Shown here one piece after another: positions 52,066 to 60,141 of a stretch of 64,000 bases of DNA (positions are counted from its first letter, which is position 1; each line of letters begins with the position of its first letter). The position numbers were made by a program, and so were the translations under genes. The stretch covers positions 1 to 64,000 of the forward strand of contig JAEEIK010000036.1 of assembly GCA_016281335.1 (NCBI GenBank), in the 5' to 3' direction. The notes beneath the pieces were generated by a model that saw nothing but the letters and a program-made list of their open reading frames with translations, was not told where the DNA came from and did not search any database. This DNA is from Lachnospiraceae bacterium. Its GTDB lineage: Bacteria; Bacillota; Clostridia; Lachnospirales; Lachnospiraceae.

Positions 52066-52076
52066 GCCGCCCTTTG
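52046..52076 (-). terminator. Terminator of the envelope-stress cluster
   Basis: AAGGGCGGC and GGCCGCCCTT form a GC-rich stem (52049-52074) followed by TTGTTTG on the minus strand, 24 bases after the kinase stop. Confidence 0.8.
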
Positions 52077-52099
52077 CTATCACATATTAGATTTTGCGG

Positions 52100-52996
52100 T
52101 TATAATTCCGCATGTATGACAAAACTGTCCCCGGCTATATCTGCCGCTATGGTCCCGCCGTATTTCTCCACTACGCGCTTTGCAATATACAGCCCGAGGC
52201 CGTTGCCCTGTATATCTCCCGCAGCTGCACGGTGAAAGGGCTTGAACACATCTTCGGCATTGACTCCCGTCAGAACATCACTGTCATTCTCAAACTCAAG
52301 GATGACCCTTTTCGAAACGTCATTCTTAAGGCTAATACTTATCCTGCTCTTCACGTATTTTCTTGCATTCGAATAGAGGTTTTCCAGTAAGCGCAGGATA
52401 TCCACTTCGTTAGCCCGTATCTCACAGGCATCCTCACAGATATCTGCCATAAACTCTATACCGCTGTCTTCGATCCACTTATGCTGCGAGAGGGTTACTT
52501 CCTCCAGCAGGCGCTTCAACGATATCTGCGAATACTCCTCGTTCCTGCTCTCCACCAGGGACAGGGCGAAGAACTCATCCGAGAGTTCCCTCAGATATTC
52601 TGTTTTACTGAGAGCCTTTTCTATATAGGCCCTGTTTTTATCCGACAGCTCCTTATCCGCGGCTACTATCTGCATATAGCCGCTGGCTGCGGTGAGAGGC
52701 GTGCGGAAATCATGGGATATCCCGGCCACCATGGTCTGCACTGTCTGCCTTTCCTTCGCCGCCTCCTCCAAGAGCTTACGTTCCTCTTCCACATAGGCCT
52801 GCAGCTCTTTTGCTATGGCTACGGTCTCCATATCAAAGCCTTCCACCCGTATCAGCTTATTCTGCTTTTCTTCCCTTATCTCCTTCAGCTGTCCGGTAAA
52901 GGCGCGAAGCTGCCGCTTATGCTGCGAAAGCCTTACGGAAAGCGCAGCACATACGGCAAGCAGTATTATGATGATCACGATGTATATGATATCCAT
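52100..52996 (-). CDS. Sensor histidine kinase, single membrane helix
   Basis: A 298-aa kinase with one N-terminal helix (about 3-22, IIYIVIIIILLAVCAALSV), a coiled coil, HisKA with AGISHDFRTPLTAASGYMQ and HATPase with NLYSNARKYV and GNGLGLYIAKRVVEKYGG. It has no extracellular sensor domain, like kinases that take their signal from an ABC transporter. It is encoded just after the permease (one base apart). The matching OmpR-type regulator is upstream of the transporter genes, so the pair is split by the ABC genes. Confidence 0.92.
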   Translation of the reverse strand: MDIIYIVIIIILLAVCAALSVRLSQHKRQLRAFTGQLKEIREEKQNKLIRVEGFDMETVAIAKELQAYVEEERKLLEEAAKERQTVQTMVAGISHDFRTPLTAASGYMQIVAADKELSDKNRAYIEKALSKTEYLRELSDEFFALSLVESRNEEYSQISLKRLLEEVTLSQHKWIEDSGIEFMADICEDACEIRANEVDILRLLENLYSNARKYVKSRISISLKNDVSKRVILEFENDSDVLTGVNAEDVFKPFHRAAAGDIQGNGLGLYIAKRVVEKYGGTIAADIAGDSFVIHAEL

Positions 52997-52997
52997 T

Positions 52998-53750
52998 CTA
53001 GCGGTACTTCTTCTCCTTCATCCCTAAATATATCAACGCATACCAGAACAGCACTTCAAACACAAAACCCAGCAGTATATGCAGTATCATCATAGCATTT
53101 AACGGATCCGCAGTCAGCATCAGCATCTTGTTTATCAGCGACAGATGGGCGATATGAAGGGACAGTTTTTCAAAGCCCAGCACCGAGCCGGCAAGCCACA
53201 TCAGAAAAGGAAGCACTGCCGAATCGAAGATCATGAAACGTGCATAACATAGTACCGCTCCCGTCGCCGTCTTTCTTACATACAATGCTATCAGCACGCT
53301 GCAGAAGACAGTCTGGGCAAACAGGACTATATAAAGCAGAAAGCGGATAAATACATGATCCAGCGTTCCGGTTCCGTTGTTTACGGCCATCGCTATATAG
53401 AAGATGCTTACCGATACCGTTAAAAGCACGGTGAATAAAAGCCCGTCCGTAAGAAGCTTGCTGCCTGTTATCCTGAACGCGCTGTTCCCCGCCATTACTT
53501 CATACATTCCGAGTTTTCCTTTGTTATACAGTTTTCCCGTAACATATGCGTAAAAAGGCGGAAGCAGCATCAGTATCATAAAGAAGATCATTGAACTGCT
53601 CCTGAGCATTGTTGACAGATCATCATCAAGATAATCCAGAAAAAATTTGAAGGGCAGCAATATACACAGGATTGTAGCGATCACCAGATATCTCAAAAGC
53701 TTTTTGCTGTGTATTATACGGTACATTTCTGCTTTCATCAGTTTTCTCAT
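52998..53750 (-). CDS. ABC-2 type permease
   Basis: A 250-aa membrane protein with six predicted helices, like the permease half of lantibiotic-immunity type exporters. The N-terminus LMKAEMYRIIHSKKLLRYLVIATI is typical. It overlaps the ATPase gene (ATGA) and precedes the kinase. Substrate is unknown; the linked two-component system suggests a peptide antibiotic or envelope stress. Confidence 0.88.
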   Translation of the reverse strand: MRKLMKAEMYRIIHSKKLLRYLVIATILCILLPFKFFLDYLDDDLSTMLRSSSMIFFMILMLLPPFYAYVTGKLYNKGKLGMYEVMAGNSAFRITGSKLLTDGLLFTVLLTVSVSIFYIAMAVNNGTGTLDHVFIRFLLYIVLFAQTVFCSVLIALYVRKTATGAVLCYARFMIFDSAVLPFLMWLAGSVLGFEKLSLHIAHLSLINKMLMLTADPLNAMMILHILLGFVFEVLFWYALIYLGMKEKKYR

Positions 53751-54652
53751 TTTTCTTCACCCACCTTTCCGATATAATACTCTTCAAGCGACTCTCCCTC
53801 AGGATTAAGGCGCATTATGACAAGGCCGTTTTCGGTAACGGTCCTTGAAATAAGCTCCGTCTCATCAAGCCGCTCATATATCAGCAACTCGTTATCGTGG
53901 GTGTGTTTATAATTCTTTATATCAAGCTTCTCTTCCAGCACAGTGGCGGTGCGCGCGATATCGTTTGTTTTAAGAGCAAGATATGATCTGGTCTTCGTCA
54001 GCAGTTCCTCATGGGACAGCTCTTCTATGAGCCGGCCTTCACGTACTATGGCATAATCCGTGCAGAGCTCGGACAGTTCCTTCAGGATATGACTGGATAT
54101 AAGTATCGTTGTTCCCCGCTCTGCAACCATCTTCTTAATGATGTTGCGGATATCGATTATCCCTTCGGGATCCAGCCCGTTGATCGGCTCATCAAGCACC
54201 ATTATCTCCGGAGCCGGCAGCATGGCCATGGCCAGTCCCAGACGCTGACGCATGCCGAGAGAGAACTGCCCCGCCGTCTTTTTCCCGGTATCCGCAAGAC
54301 CCACAAATTCCAATATCTCCCCGCAGCGTTTCTCATCGGGTATCCCCCGCAGGAATCTGATGTACTCCATGTTCTGCTTCGCGCTCATGTCAAAGTCCAT
54401 AAAGGGCTCCTCGATCATAAAGCTCATGCGCTCCCGCATCCTGTCAAGTTCAGAGGAAGCAAAAAAGGACATGCTGCCGGAGTCTTCTTTCGTAAGCCCC
54501 GCCATCATCCTCATGATCGTAGTCTTTCCGGCGCCGTTCGGCCCGATCAGGCCGTAGATATGACCTTTTTCCATTTTCAGGGAAAAGCTGTCCACGGCTT
54601 TCTTTTTGCCGTAGGTCTTTGTCAGCCCTTCCAGTTCCATTACATATTCCAT
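53747..54652 (-). CDS. ABC transporter ATP-binding protein
   Basis: A 301-aa ATPase: Walker A GPNGAGKTT, signature FSLGMRQRLGLAMAML, Walker B MVLDEPINGLDPEG and ISSHILKELSELC. The C-terminal part (about 210-301) is an extension with YEHTHDNELLIYERLDE-like sequence, as in bacitracin/lantibiotic exporters. ATG 54652 (EYVMELEGLTKTYG) has AAAGGAGG eight bases before it; the frame to 54682 is longer but lacks a site. The gap to the response regulator gene is 80 bases. Confidence 0.92.
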   Translation of the reverse strand: MEYVMELEGLTKTYGKKKAVDSFSLKMEKGHIYGLIGPNGAGKTTIMRMMAGLTKEDSGSMSFFASSELDRMRERMSFMIEEPFMDFDMSAKQNMEYIRFLRGIPDEKRCGEILEFVGLADTGKKTAGQFSLGMRQRLGLAMAMLPAPEIMVLDEPINGLDPEGIIDIRNIIKKMVAERGTTILISSHILKELSELCTDYAIVREGRLIEELSHEELLTKTRSYLALKTNDIARTATVLEEKLDIKNYKHTHDNELLIYERLDETELISRTVTENGLVIMRLNPEGESLEEYYIGKVGEEK

Positions 54653-54732
54653 GGTATCAACCTCCTTTTCTGAATTCATCATAAAAAGAAAAAGTTCAGA
54701 AAAGGTTAAGCAAAGTCTTAATCTTTATTAAT

Positions 54733-55410
54733 TTATTTTGCCAGGCGGTAGCCCATGCCCCAGACGGTCTCAATATATTCCTCCGTATCAAGATCCGCAA
54801 GTTTACCGCGCAGGTTGCTCATATGCACCTTTACGGCATTATCATCATAATTACCGCTCTCTTCATCCCATACCGACTCAAAGATATTTGAACGCGAAAA
54901 CAGCTTATCCGGGTTCGCAAGCAGCAGTTTCAGTATCGCAAATTCCTTGGCTGTAAGTGAGAGTTCACGTTCTTTCACATATACCCGGCACCTGTCAGTA
55001 TCAAGCCTGAGATTCTTGTGGCTAAGGATCCCCCGGGCCGCCGCTTTGCCTCCGCTCCGCCTTAGCAGCGCCTCTATCCTTACCAGCACCTCTCCCAGGT
55101 CAAAAGGCTTGGTGATATAGTCATCCGCTCCCATGCGTATCACATCTATCCGGGTCTGAACCATATCCTTGGCGGATATGACTATAACAGGAACATCCGA
55201 CTGTTTCCTCAATTCAGTAAGAAACTGATCCCCGCTCATATACGGCAGCATTATATCCAAAAGTATCAGCGCATAATCATCCTGCGCCGCCTTCTGCTTA
55301 CCCTTTATCCCGTCCTCCGCTGTATCCGTTTCATATCCGTTATCCTTAAGATAGGAGCTTAACAGCTCCCTTATCTCCGGATCGTCCTCTATCAGTAATA
55401 TCTTTCCCAT
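54733..55410 (-). CDS. OmpR/PhoB-type response regulator
   Basis: A 225-aa DNA-binding regulator: receiver with KILLIEDDPEIRELL, phosphorylated Asp in YALILLDIMLPYMSG, and Lys in YITKPFDLGE, then a winged helix with SLTAKEFAILKLLLANPDKLFSR and VKVHMSNLRGKL. ATG 55410 with AGAGGG is preferred over 55431. It probably works with the kinase at 52100 to control the ABC genes between them. Confidence 0.92.
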   Translation of the reverse strand: MGKILLIEDDPEIRELLSSYLKDNGYETDTAEDGIKGKQKAAQDDYALILLDIMLPYMSGDQFLTELRKQSDVPVIVISAKDMVQTRIDVIRMGADDYITKPFDLGEVLVRIEALLRRSGGKAAARGILSHKNLRLDTDRCRVYVKERELSLTAKEFAILKLLLANPDKLFSRSNIFESVWDEESGNYDDNAVKVHMSNLRGKLADLDTEEYIETVWGMGYRLAK

Positions 55411-55427
55411 ACAACCCTCTTTGCTGC

Positions 55428-55826
55428 TCATGAAGTTTTTCTTCCGGCGATCTGCGTGTTTATATACTCTATGTCCTTTTTTACCCTGAAGCTGTCTATA
55501 GGGTATGCAAGGATGAACACTACCCCGACATAGATAAATGCCATCCAGAAATTGCTTGCAAAGAACCAGCCTGCGATAAAGCCGTACAGCAAGACTAACG
55601 CGCTTATGGCAAAGTACTTAACCACATAGCTCATTATCATGGTTAAGGAGCAGTATTCGTCCAGAAGCGTGTTTGCAAGCGTGATCATAAACGCAAGTAT
55701 GAACAGCCTGATCACAAGCCCTATCTCTTCCGTCACTCCCGACCAGATCACCGATACGGCAAACACAACCAGTATCATCAGCGCCGCCAGTATCAGGCTG
55801 TCTTTTAAAAGTTTCTTAATACTCAT
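55428..55826 (-). CDS. DUF3021 membrane protein
   Basis: A 132-aa protein with four membrane helices, the DUF3021 fold that usually accompanies LytTR regulators. Visible landmarks are LITLANTLLDEYCSL-like sequence (MITLANTLLDEYCSLTMIMSYVVKYF) and a final amphipathic tail. It overlaps the LytTR gene by four bases. In known cases such membrane partners control the LytTR protein; here this is inference from the pair. Confidence 0.88.
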   Translation of the reverse strand: MSIKKLLKDSLILAALMILVVFAVSVIWSGVTEEIGLVIRLFILAFMITLANTLLDEYCSLTMIMSYVVKYFAISALVLLYGFIAGWFFASNFWMAFIYVGVVFILAYPIDSFRVKKDIEYINTQIAGRKTS

Positions 55827-56260
55827 CCCTTTTTAAACACCCTCTTTATATCCTTCAGATATTTTCTGGATACTATCAGCTTCTCGTCATTATCCAGCAC
55901 TGCTTCCAGGCGGCTGTTCCTAAGCTGTCTTATCTCTTTCAGATGATCCGTATTCATGATACAGGTCCTTGATATACGTACCAGCCCGCTGTCCTTAAAT
56001 CTCTCTTCCAGCTCCGCCGCGCCCGCATTCAGACGGTATACTTCCTTCGCGCCGTAGACAAAGAGCTTTCTTTCCACATTCTCTATATAATAAACCTCGG
56101 CCAGCTTAAGCTTTAGCTGCCGCCCGTTGTCATCCGCACTGAAACTTATATCAAGGCTTTCGATCTTTCTGATCAGGCCATCCACGAACTCAGTACGCTC
56201 CGGGTATTCTATTGTTACCGTCAGAGGCTTATCCTTCACCTCTTTTGTTATTATCTGCAT
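55823..56260 (-). CDS. LytTR-family DNA-binding protein
   Basis: A 145-aa protein without a receiver domain. The N-terminal half is short, and the C-terminal LytTR domain (about 45-145) has YIENVERKLFVYGAKEVYRLN, SRTCIMNTDHLKEIRQLRN and LIVSRKYLKDIKRVFKKG. It is of the LytTR-DUF3021 type. The ATG lies 32 bases inside the end of the serine hydrolase gene, with AAGGAAG as ribosome site. Confidence 0.92.
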   Translation of the reverse strand: MQIITKEVKDKPLTVTIEYPERTEFVDGLIRKIESLDISFSADDNGRQLKLKLAEVYYIENVERKLFVYGAKEVYRLNAGAAELEERFKDSGLVRISRTCIMNTDHLKEIRQLRNSRLEAVLDNDEKLIVSRKYLKDIKRVFKKG

Positions 56261-57623
56261 GCTTCCTTCCGATCAATAACTTTATACTTACAGCCGCGAT
56301 ATCCGCAGCAACAACGGCCAGTCCCGCCGTCAGACTCCAGGGCGCCCAGATAAACATTATCTCCTTCATATCCGCTGAAAAGATCAGCGGGAATGAGATC
56401 AGTATCGACACGAGCAATACCAGCATGAACAGGTCACTTACCATAAGCACCGCTCTCTTTTTTATTATGATCATTGCCGCAAATATTACTATACCACATA
56501 ATGTCACGGTACTGAAGATAAGATCAAAGACCGTCCAGATATCTCCGCTGAGTCTTAAACAGGCCTTGCCTGTATTTATATCATAGATACCGTTGCACAG
56601 ACTGTCGGTACTGGCTGCCACATTAAGATTGCTTAACACGCAGACGGCTGTCTGCCTTTGTTCCGAAAACACAAGCCTGGAAGAATAATTCGCTGTGCCT
56701 CCGGAATGTCCGGTGATCCCGAATTCAAAAAGTTCCCAGCCGGAATAATAATCCCCTTCTTCCTTAAGCTCTCCTTTGATCTTCGCAAGCGGTTCTTCAA
56801 AAGCCGCGGGAATATCCGCAGAGTTAAGCCAGATCTGTGCCCAACGCCCCATATCTTCCGTATTTGAATAAAAGTATCCCGCAGGAATACTGCCTTCCCT
56901 TACAGCCATAGGGAAATCAAATACCCGACGGAAGCCAAGCCTTGTACCTTCAACAATTCTGCCCTCTTCCGGCTTTCCGACATAAGTATTTTCAAGGCCT
57001 AAAGGCCGCAGTACCTCACTTTCCATATATTCTTTGTAACTTATGCCGCTTACCTTCTCTATGATCAGCCCCAGCAGATTGTAATTAGTATTTGAATAAG
57101 CATATTCAGTTCCCGGTCTGTATTTTAATTCCCGTCCTGAAATGCTCTCAGCCCACTGAGTTAGCGTCATATCTTCAGTGGCGCTCGGATAATCCTTCTC
57201 ACTGTTGGTATATCCGCTCTTCTGTTCCAGCAGATCTTTTACACTTATATCTGCCTCTTCCGCTTTATAATATGCCGTGAATCCCGGAACATAATCCGAT
57301 ATAAGTCCATCCTCATCAATAAATCCTTCATTTATCAGCTTCTGCACCGCAAGCCCGGTAAAAGCCTTTGTCATGGACCCTATCTGATAAAGAGCCTTAC
57401 TGTCACCGTAATACTTTGTCTCTCCCTTTCTGTATACGACTATGCTGAAATCCCGGCACTTCGTATCATTAGCATATTTTTGTATCAGTTCATCAACCAT
57501 GTACTTATGCTGCCACTCCGGTTCATCCGGATCCTTATACTGCTCTGCTCTCGCATACATAAAGCATGCCACCATCAGAGATATACATATGATCAGCGCC
57601 ATCATGGTCCTTCGCTTATTCAT
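56229..57623 (-). CDS. Class C beta-lactamase-family serine hydrolase with membrane tail
   Basis: A 464-aa exported serine hydrolase (S12). It has a signal anchor (TMMALIICISLMVACFMYARA), S-x-x-K in GSMTKAFTGL (about 85), Y-x-N in YSNTNYNLLG (about 180) and H-x-G in GHSGGTANYSS (about 305), then three membrane helices in the last 110 residues. Such proteins act as esterases or D-peptidases on cell wall or antibiotics (family knowledge). ATG 57623 with AGGAGG is chosen; ATG 57671 with GAGG is possible. It is the first gene of the stress cluster. Confidence 0.87.
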   Translation of the reverse strand: MNKRRTMMALIICISLMVACFMYARAEQYKDPDEPEWQHKYMVDELIQKYANDTKCRDFSIVVYRKGETKYYGDSKALYQIGSMTKAFTGLAVQKLINEGFIDEDGLISDYVPGFTAYYKAEEADISVKDLLEQKSGYTNSEKDYPSATEDMTLTQWAESISGRELKYRPGTEYAYSNTNYNLLGLIIEKVSGISYKEYMESEVLRPLGLENTYVGKPEEGRIVEGTRLGFRRVFDFPMAVREGSIPAGYFYSNTEDMGRWAQIWLNSADIPAAFEEPLAKIKGELKEEGDYYSGWELFEFGITGHSGGTANYSSRLVFSEQRQTAVCVLSNLNVAASTDSLCNGIYDINTGKACLRLSGDIWTVFDLIFSTVTLCGIVIFAAMIIIKKRAVLMVSDLFMLVLLVSILISFPLIFSADMKEIMFIWAPWSLTAGLAVVAADIAAVSIKLLIGRKHADNNKRGEG

Positions 57624-57768
57624 GTCACCTTCCTCCTGTTCTAACACCGTGAGTTCCTTTGCATTCATCATACCGACCTCAGAGTAAGATTACCATATCT
57701 CCTTACACTTAATGCAAATCCGGACACATATAATGCAATTTCTGCTTTTCCGTTTCATCGTCACACAG

Positions 57769-57950
57769 CTGCCTGCAGAGTGGTATTAAGGCCGGGCGAC
57801 TGAGCGAATTACTTAACGAGAACAAGCATCAGCTCCCGGGCGAACCTTGTCTGAGCGCAGCGAGTTGTGAGCCCGGAGAGCGCTTTGATGCGCAGTTCGA
57901 GTTTAGTAAGTTCGCGGCCCAGCAAGGCCTTAATACCACTCTGCAGGCAG
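57769..57950. repeat. Nested palindromic element, copy C
   Basis: Outer arms 57769-57793 and 57926-57950 are a perfect 25-base inverted pair. Inside lies GCGAATTACTTAACGAG (57804-57820) with CGAGTTTAGTAAGTTCGC (57898-57915), and a further CCGGG/CCCGG pair. TTAACGAG and CGAGTTTAG are shared with copies A and B; the rest is not. It fills the 290-base gap after the serine hydrolase operon start and follows the lipoprotein gene end. Confidence 0.85.
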
Positions 57951-57963
57951 CGTACGTACGTCG

Positions 57964-60141
57964 TTACTGAAGATTTGCGAAACACTCCTGCATGATGTAG
58001 TAGGATTCTTTGAGACGTTCGTGGAAGCTGACACCGTTCCAGTCTTCCCAGGTATATGAAGCGGAGACGCAGGACTCGCCTGCTTTGACACAGCTTACAT
58101 AGATGGCGTCGATCTTTTCGCCGACACCGAGACGTTTGTTGGTCCAGAAATCTCCTTCGACGGTTTTGGTGGAAGGATCGCGGAAATTGAGAAGCGCCCA
58201 GGGTATCCTGATCTCAAGGAATTTGCCTGAGTAATTGAAATCAGTGAGCGGATCGTAACCGTCCGCGGTAGGATTGCTGAATCCTTTTTTAAGTTTGCCG
58301 GTCTCGTAGCGTTCCGCGCCGCGCTCTTCTCCGGTAGTGGGTATTGTAAAGGGTTTGTTGAGGCAGAGATATATGGGTGTAAATATATCGTTGTCTGCTT
58401 CCCTGTATTTCTTCCATTCAAGCTTGTCGTCCATGTAACGGTATGCAAAGGCATAACGGTCATAATAGCTGTGATTGTAGATGTGGCTGTTGTTGGCGCC
58501 ATCAATGTCTATGACAAAATCAGCATCCCTGTCGAATTCCGATCCGCCGTAGGTATCACAGCCGGATAAGGGGGTTACGTCTATGGGAAAATAGAGATGC
58601 GCTGCGCCAATGCCTTCTTTTTCAAGGCGTGCCGCAAGATAGAGATAACGTTCGTCATGTTTCATATACAGCTTTATATCAGTGTTTTCCTGAAGCAGAT
58701 CCTCTTCACTCCAGTCGTTGTCTTCCCCGTCAATGTTAACTATGAAGCCCTCCGAACCGGGATCAAAGGCAAGCAGTCCGAAGCTCTGCTCACTGGTCTG
58801 TATGTCGGACCAGAAGGGGCGGCGTCCCGCATCGGAATAATCCATGGTATTCCAGGTACGCTTGAACCACTCATCCTGCCAGGCAAATACCAGCCCGCCG
58901 GCACAGCCGCATTCATAAATGTCTTCAGCCATGTGCTTTAAGGCTTCTCCCTGCTGTTTTTCATCGAGGGCCCCCTGGTTGTATCCGCTGTAGGGATTCA
59001 CGTGGGTACAGCCTCTGGATGTCGGCACACCGAATTCCGCTATCAGCACCGGCAGTGTATGTATGGACATAAGGTCTTTGAGATAAGCTTCATAGGTATC
59101 GATCTCGTCATTCTCATCACGGTAATCAACGTAATCCTGCTGCAGTATCATATACTCGGGATAGTACGGATACACATGATATGATGCAAAAGTTCCGGCC
59201 GCATAGCTTTCTCTTACATGGAAGCGTTCCACGTTCATGGTCACCGCATCTTCTATGTCGTACAGCGGCTCTCCGGGGTGCGAAAGCTCGTCCGCAGTCT
59301 GCCAGTTGGCCCAGCTTAAGGGCCGCTGCATCTTGTATTCCTGCATCTCATAGCTTACAACACGGTCACCGAACTCACAAAGGAAAGCATCAAAGGGCTG
59401 CACCTCATCATCGGTATACAGATAGTTCCCCTTATAGCAAGTCTTATCCGGATGACGCATATTGGTAGTATTGATAAAATAGGCATCCGACTCTATGCCG
59501 AGTATCCAGCCGAGAACGTATTCGGAGATATCACAGTTGTATACGCCGTAGGCCTTGCCCACACGCTTCTCCACGGCGCCTTTACCGTGGATGATATCTA
59601 CCTGCTCTTTGGCTTCCGCCACCGCATCCTCCAATACATCAAAGGCATCACCTGTGCTCTCGATGGTATCCTCGTCGTACCATACTCCCATTACCAGATA
59701 CAGCTTTTTGTCGGATACCCTGTTGTACTCATAGAAGGCATTGTAAAAAGCCGGCATCATCGTGGTGTAGATGCGGATCGTATTGCAGTTCATCTTTGAG
59801 ATATCGGAAAACCAGTCGAAATAAACGGATTCGGGAACGGCCAGTTCACCGGGGAAACTCCCGGGATAACCGGAGCCTATGTTCACTCCGTTAAGATAGG
59901 TCTTTACGAATTCTTCACCGTTGTAGATATGAAAATATCCGTCGGCAGCCTTAAATCCCAGGTCCGAGCCGGAGTAGGTATCATGATAAAGCGGCTGTTT
60001 CCAGGCATCCGGCAGGCTCTCGGTAGCGGTGCCGAAACTCATCTCGTTGCCCATGGGTATCGTGCCTGCCTTGTCCCAGGGCATGCTGCAGGAACTGAGG
60101 AAAAAGAGAGCTGTAAGTAACAGGGCCGTGAGTTTTTTCAT
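57964..60141 (-). CDS. TIM-barrel glycoside-hydrolase-like lipoprotein
   Basis: A 725-aa lipoprotein: signal peptide with lipobox LFFLSSC (Cys 18), a (beta/alpha)8 barrel of the GH2/GH5 clan (about 60-470) with TYLNGVNIGSGYPG near 85, VYPYYPEYM, and LPVLIAEFGVPTSRG as the likely nucleophile Glu strand (about 365), then WQDEWFKRTW and a C-terminal beta domain (about 470-725). It is tethered outside the cell. It overlaps the polytopic membrane gene by four bases and is probably part of polysaccharide handling. The substrate cannot be named. Confidence 0.83.
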   Translation of the reverse strand: MKKLTALLLTALFFLSSCSMPWDKAGTIPMGNEMSFGTATESLPDAWKQPLYHDTYSGSDLGFKAADGYFHIYNGEEFVKTYLNGVNIGSGYPGSFPGELAVPESVYFDWFSDISKMNCNTIRIYTTMMPAFYNAFYEYNRVSDKKLYLVMGVWYDEDTIESTGDAFDVLEDAVAEAKEQVDIIHGKGAVEKRVGKAYGVYNCDISEYVLGWILGIESDAYFINTTNMRHPDKTCYKGNYLYTDDEVQPFDAFLCEFGDRVVSYEMQEYKMQRPLSWANWQTADELSHPGEPLYDIEDAVTMNVERFHVRESYAAGTFASYHVYPYYPEYMILQQDYVDYRDENDEIDTYEAYLKDLMSIHTLPVLIAEFGVPTSRGCTHVNPYSGYNQGALDEKQQGEALKHMAEDIYECGCAGGLVFAWQDEWFKRTWNTMDYSDAGRRPFWSDIQTSEQSFGLLAFDPGSEGFIVNIDGEDNDWSEEDLLQENTDIKLYMKHDERYLYLAARLEKEGIGAAHLYFPIDVTPLSGCDTYGGSEFDRDADFVIDIDGANNSHIYNHSYYDRYAFAYRYMDDKLEWKKYREADNDIFTPIYLCLNKPFTIPTTGEERGAERYETGKLKKGFSNPTADGYDPLTDFNYSGKFLEIRIPWALLNFRDPSTKTVEGDFWTNKRLGVGEKIDAIYVSCVKAGESCVSASYTWEDWNGVSFHERLKESYYIMQECFANLQ

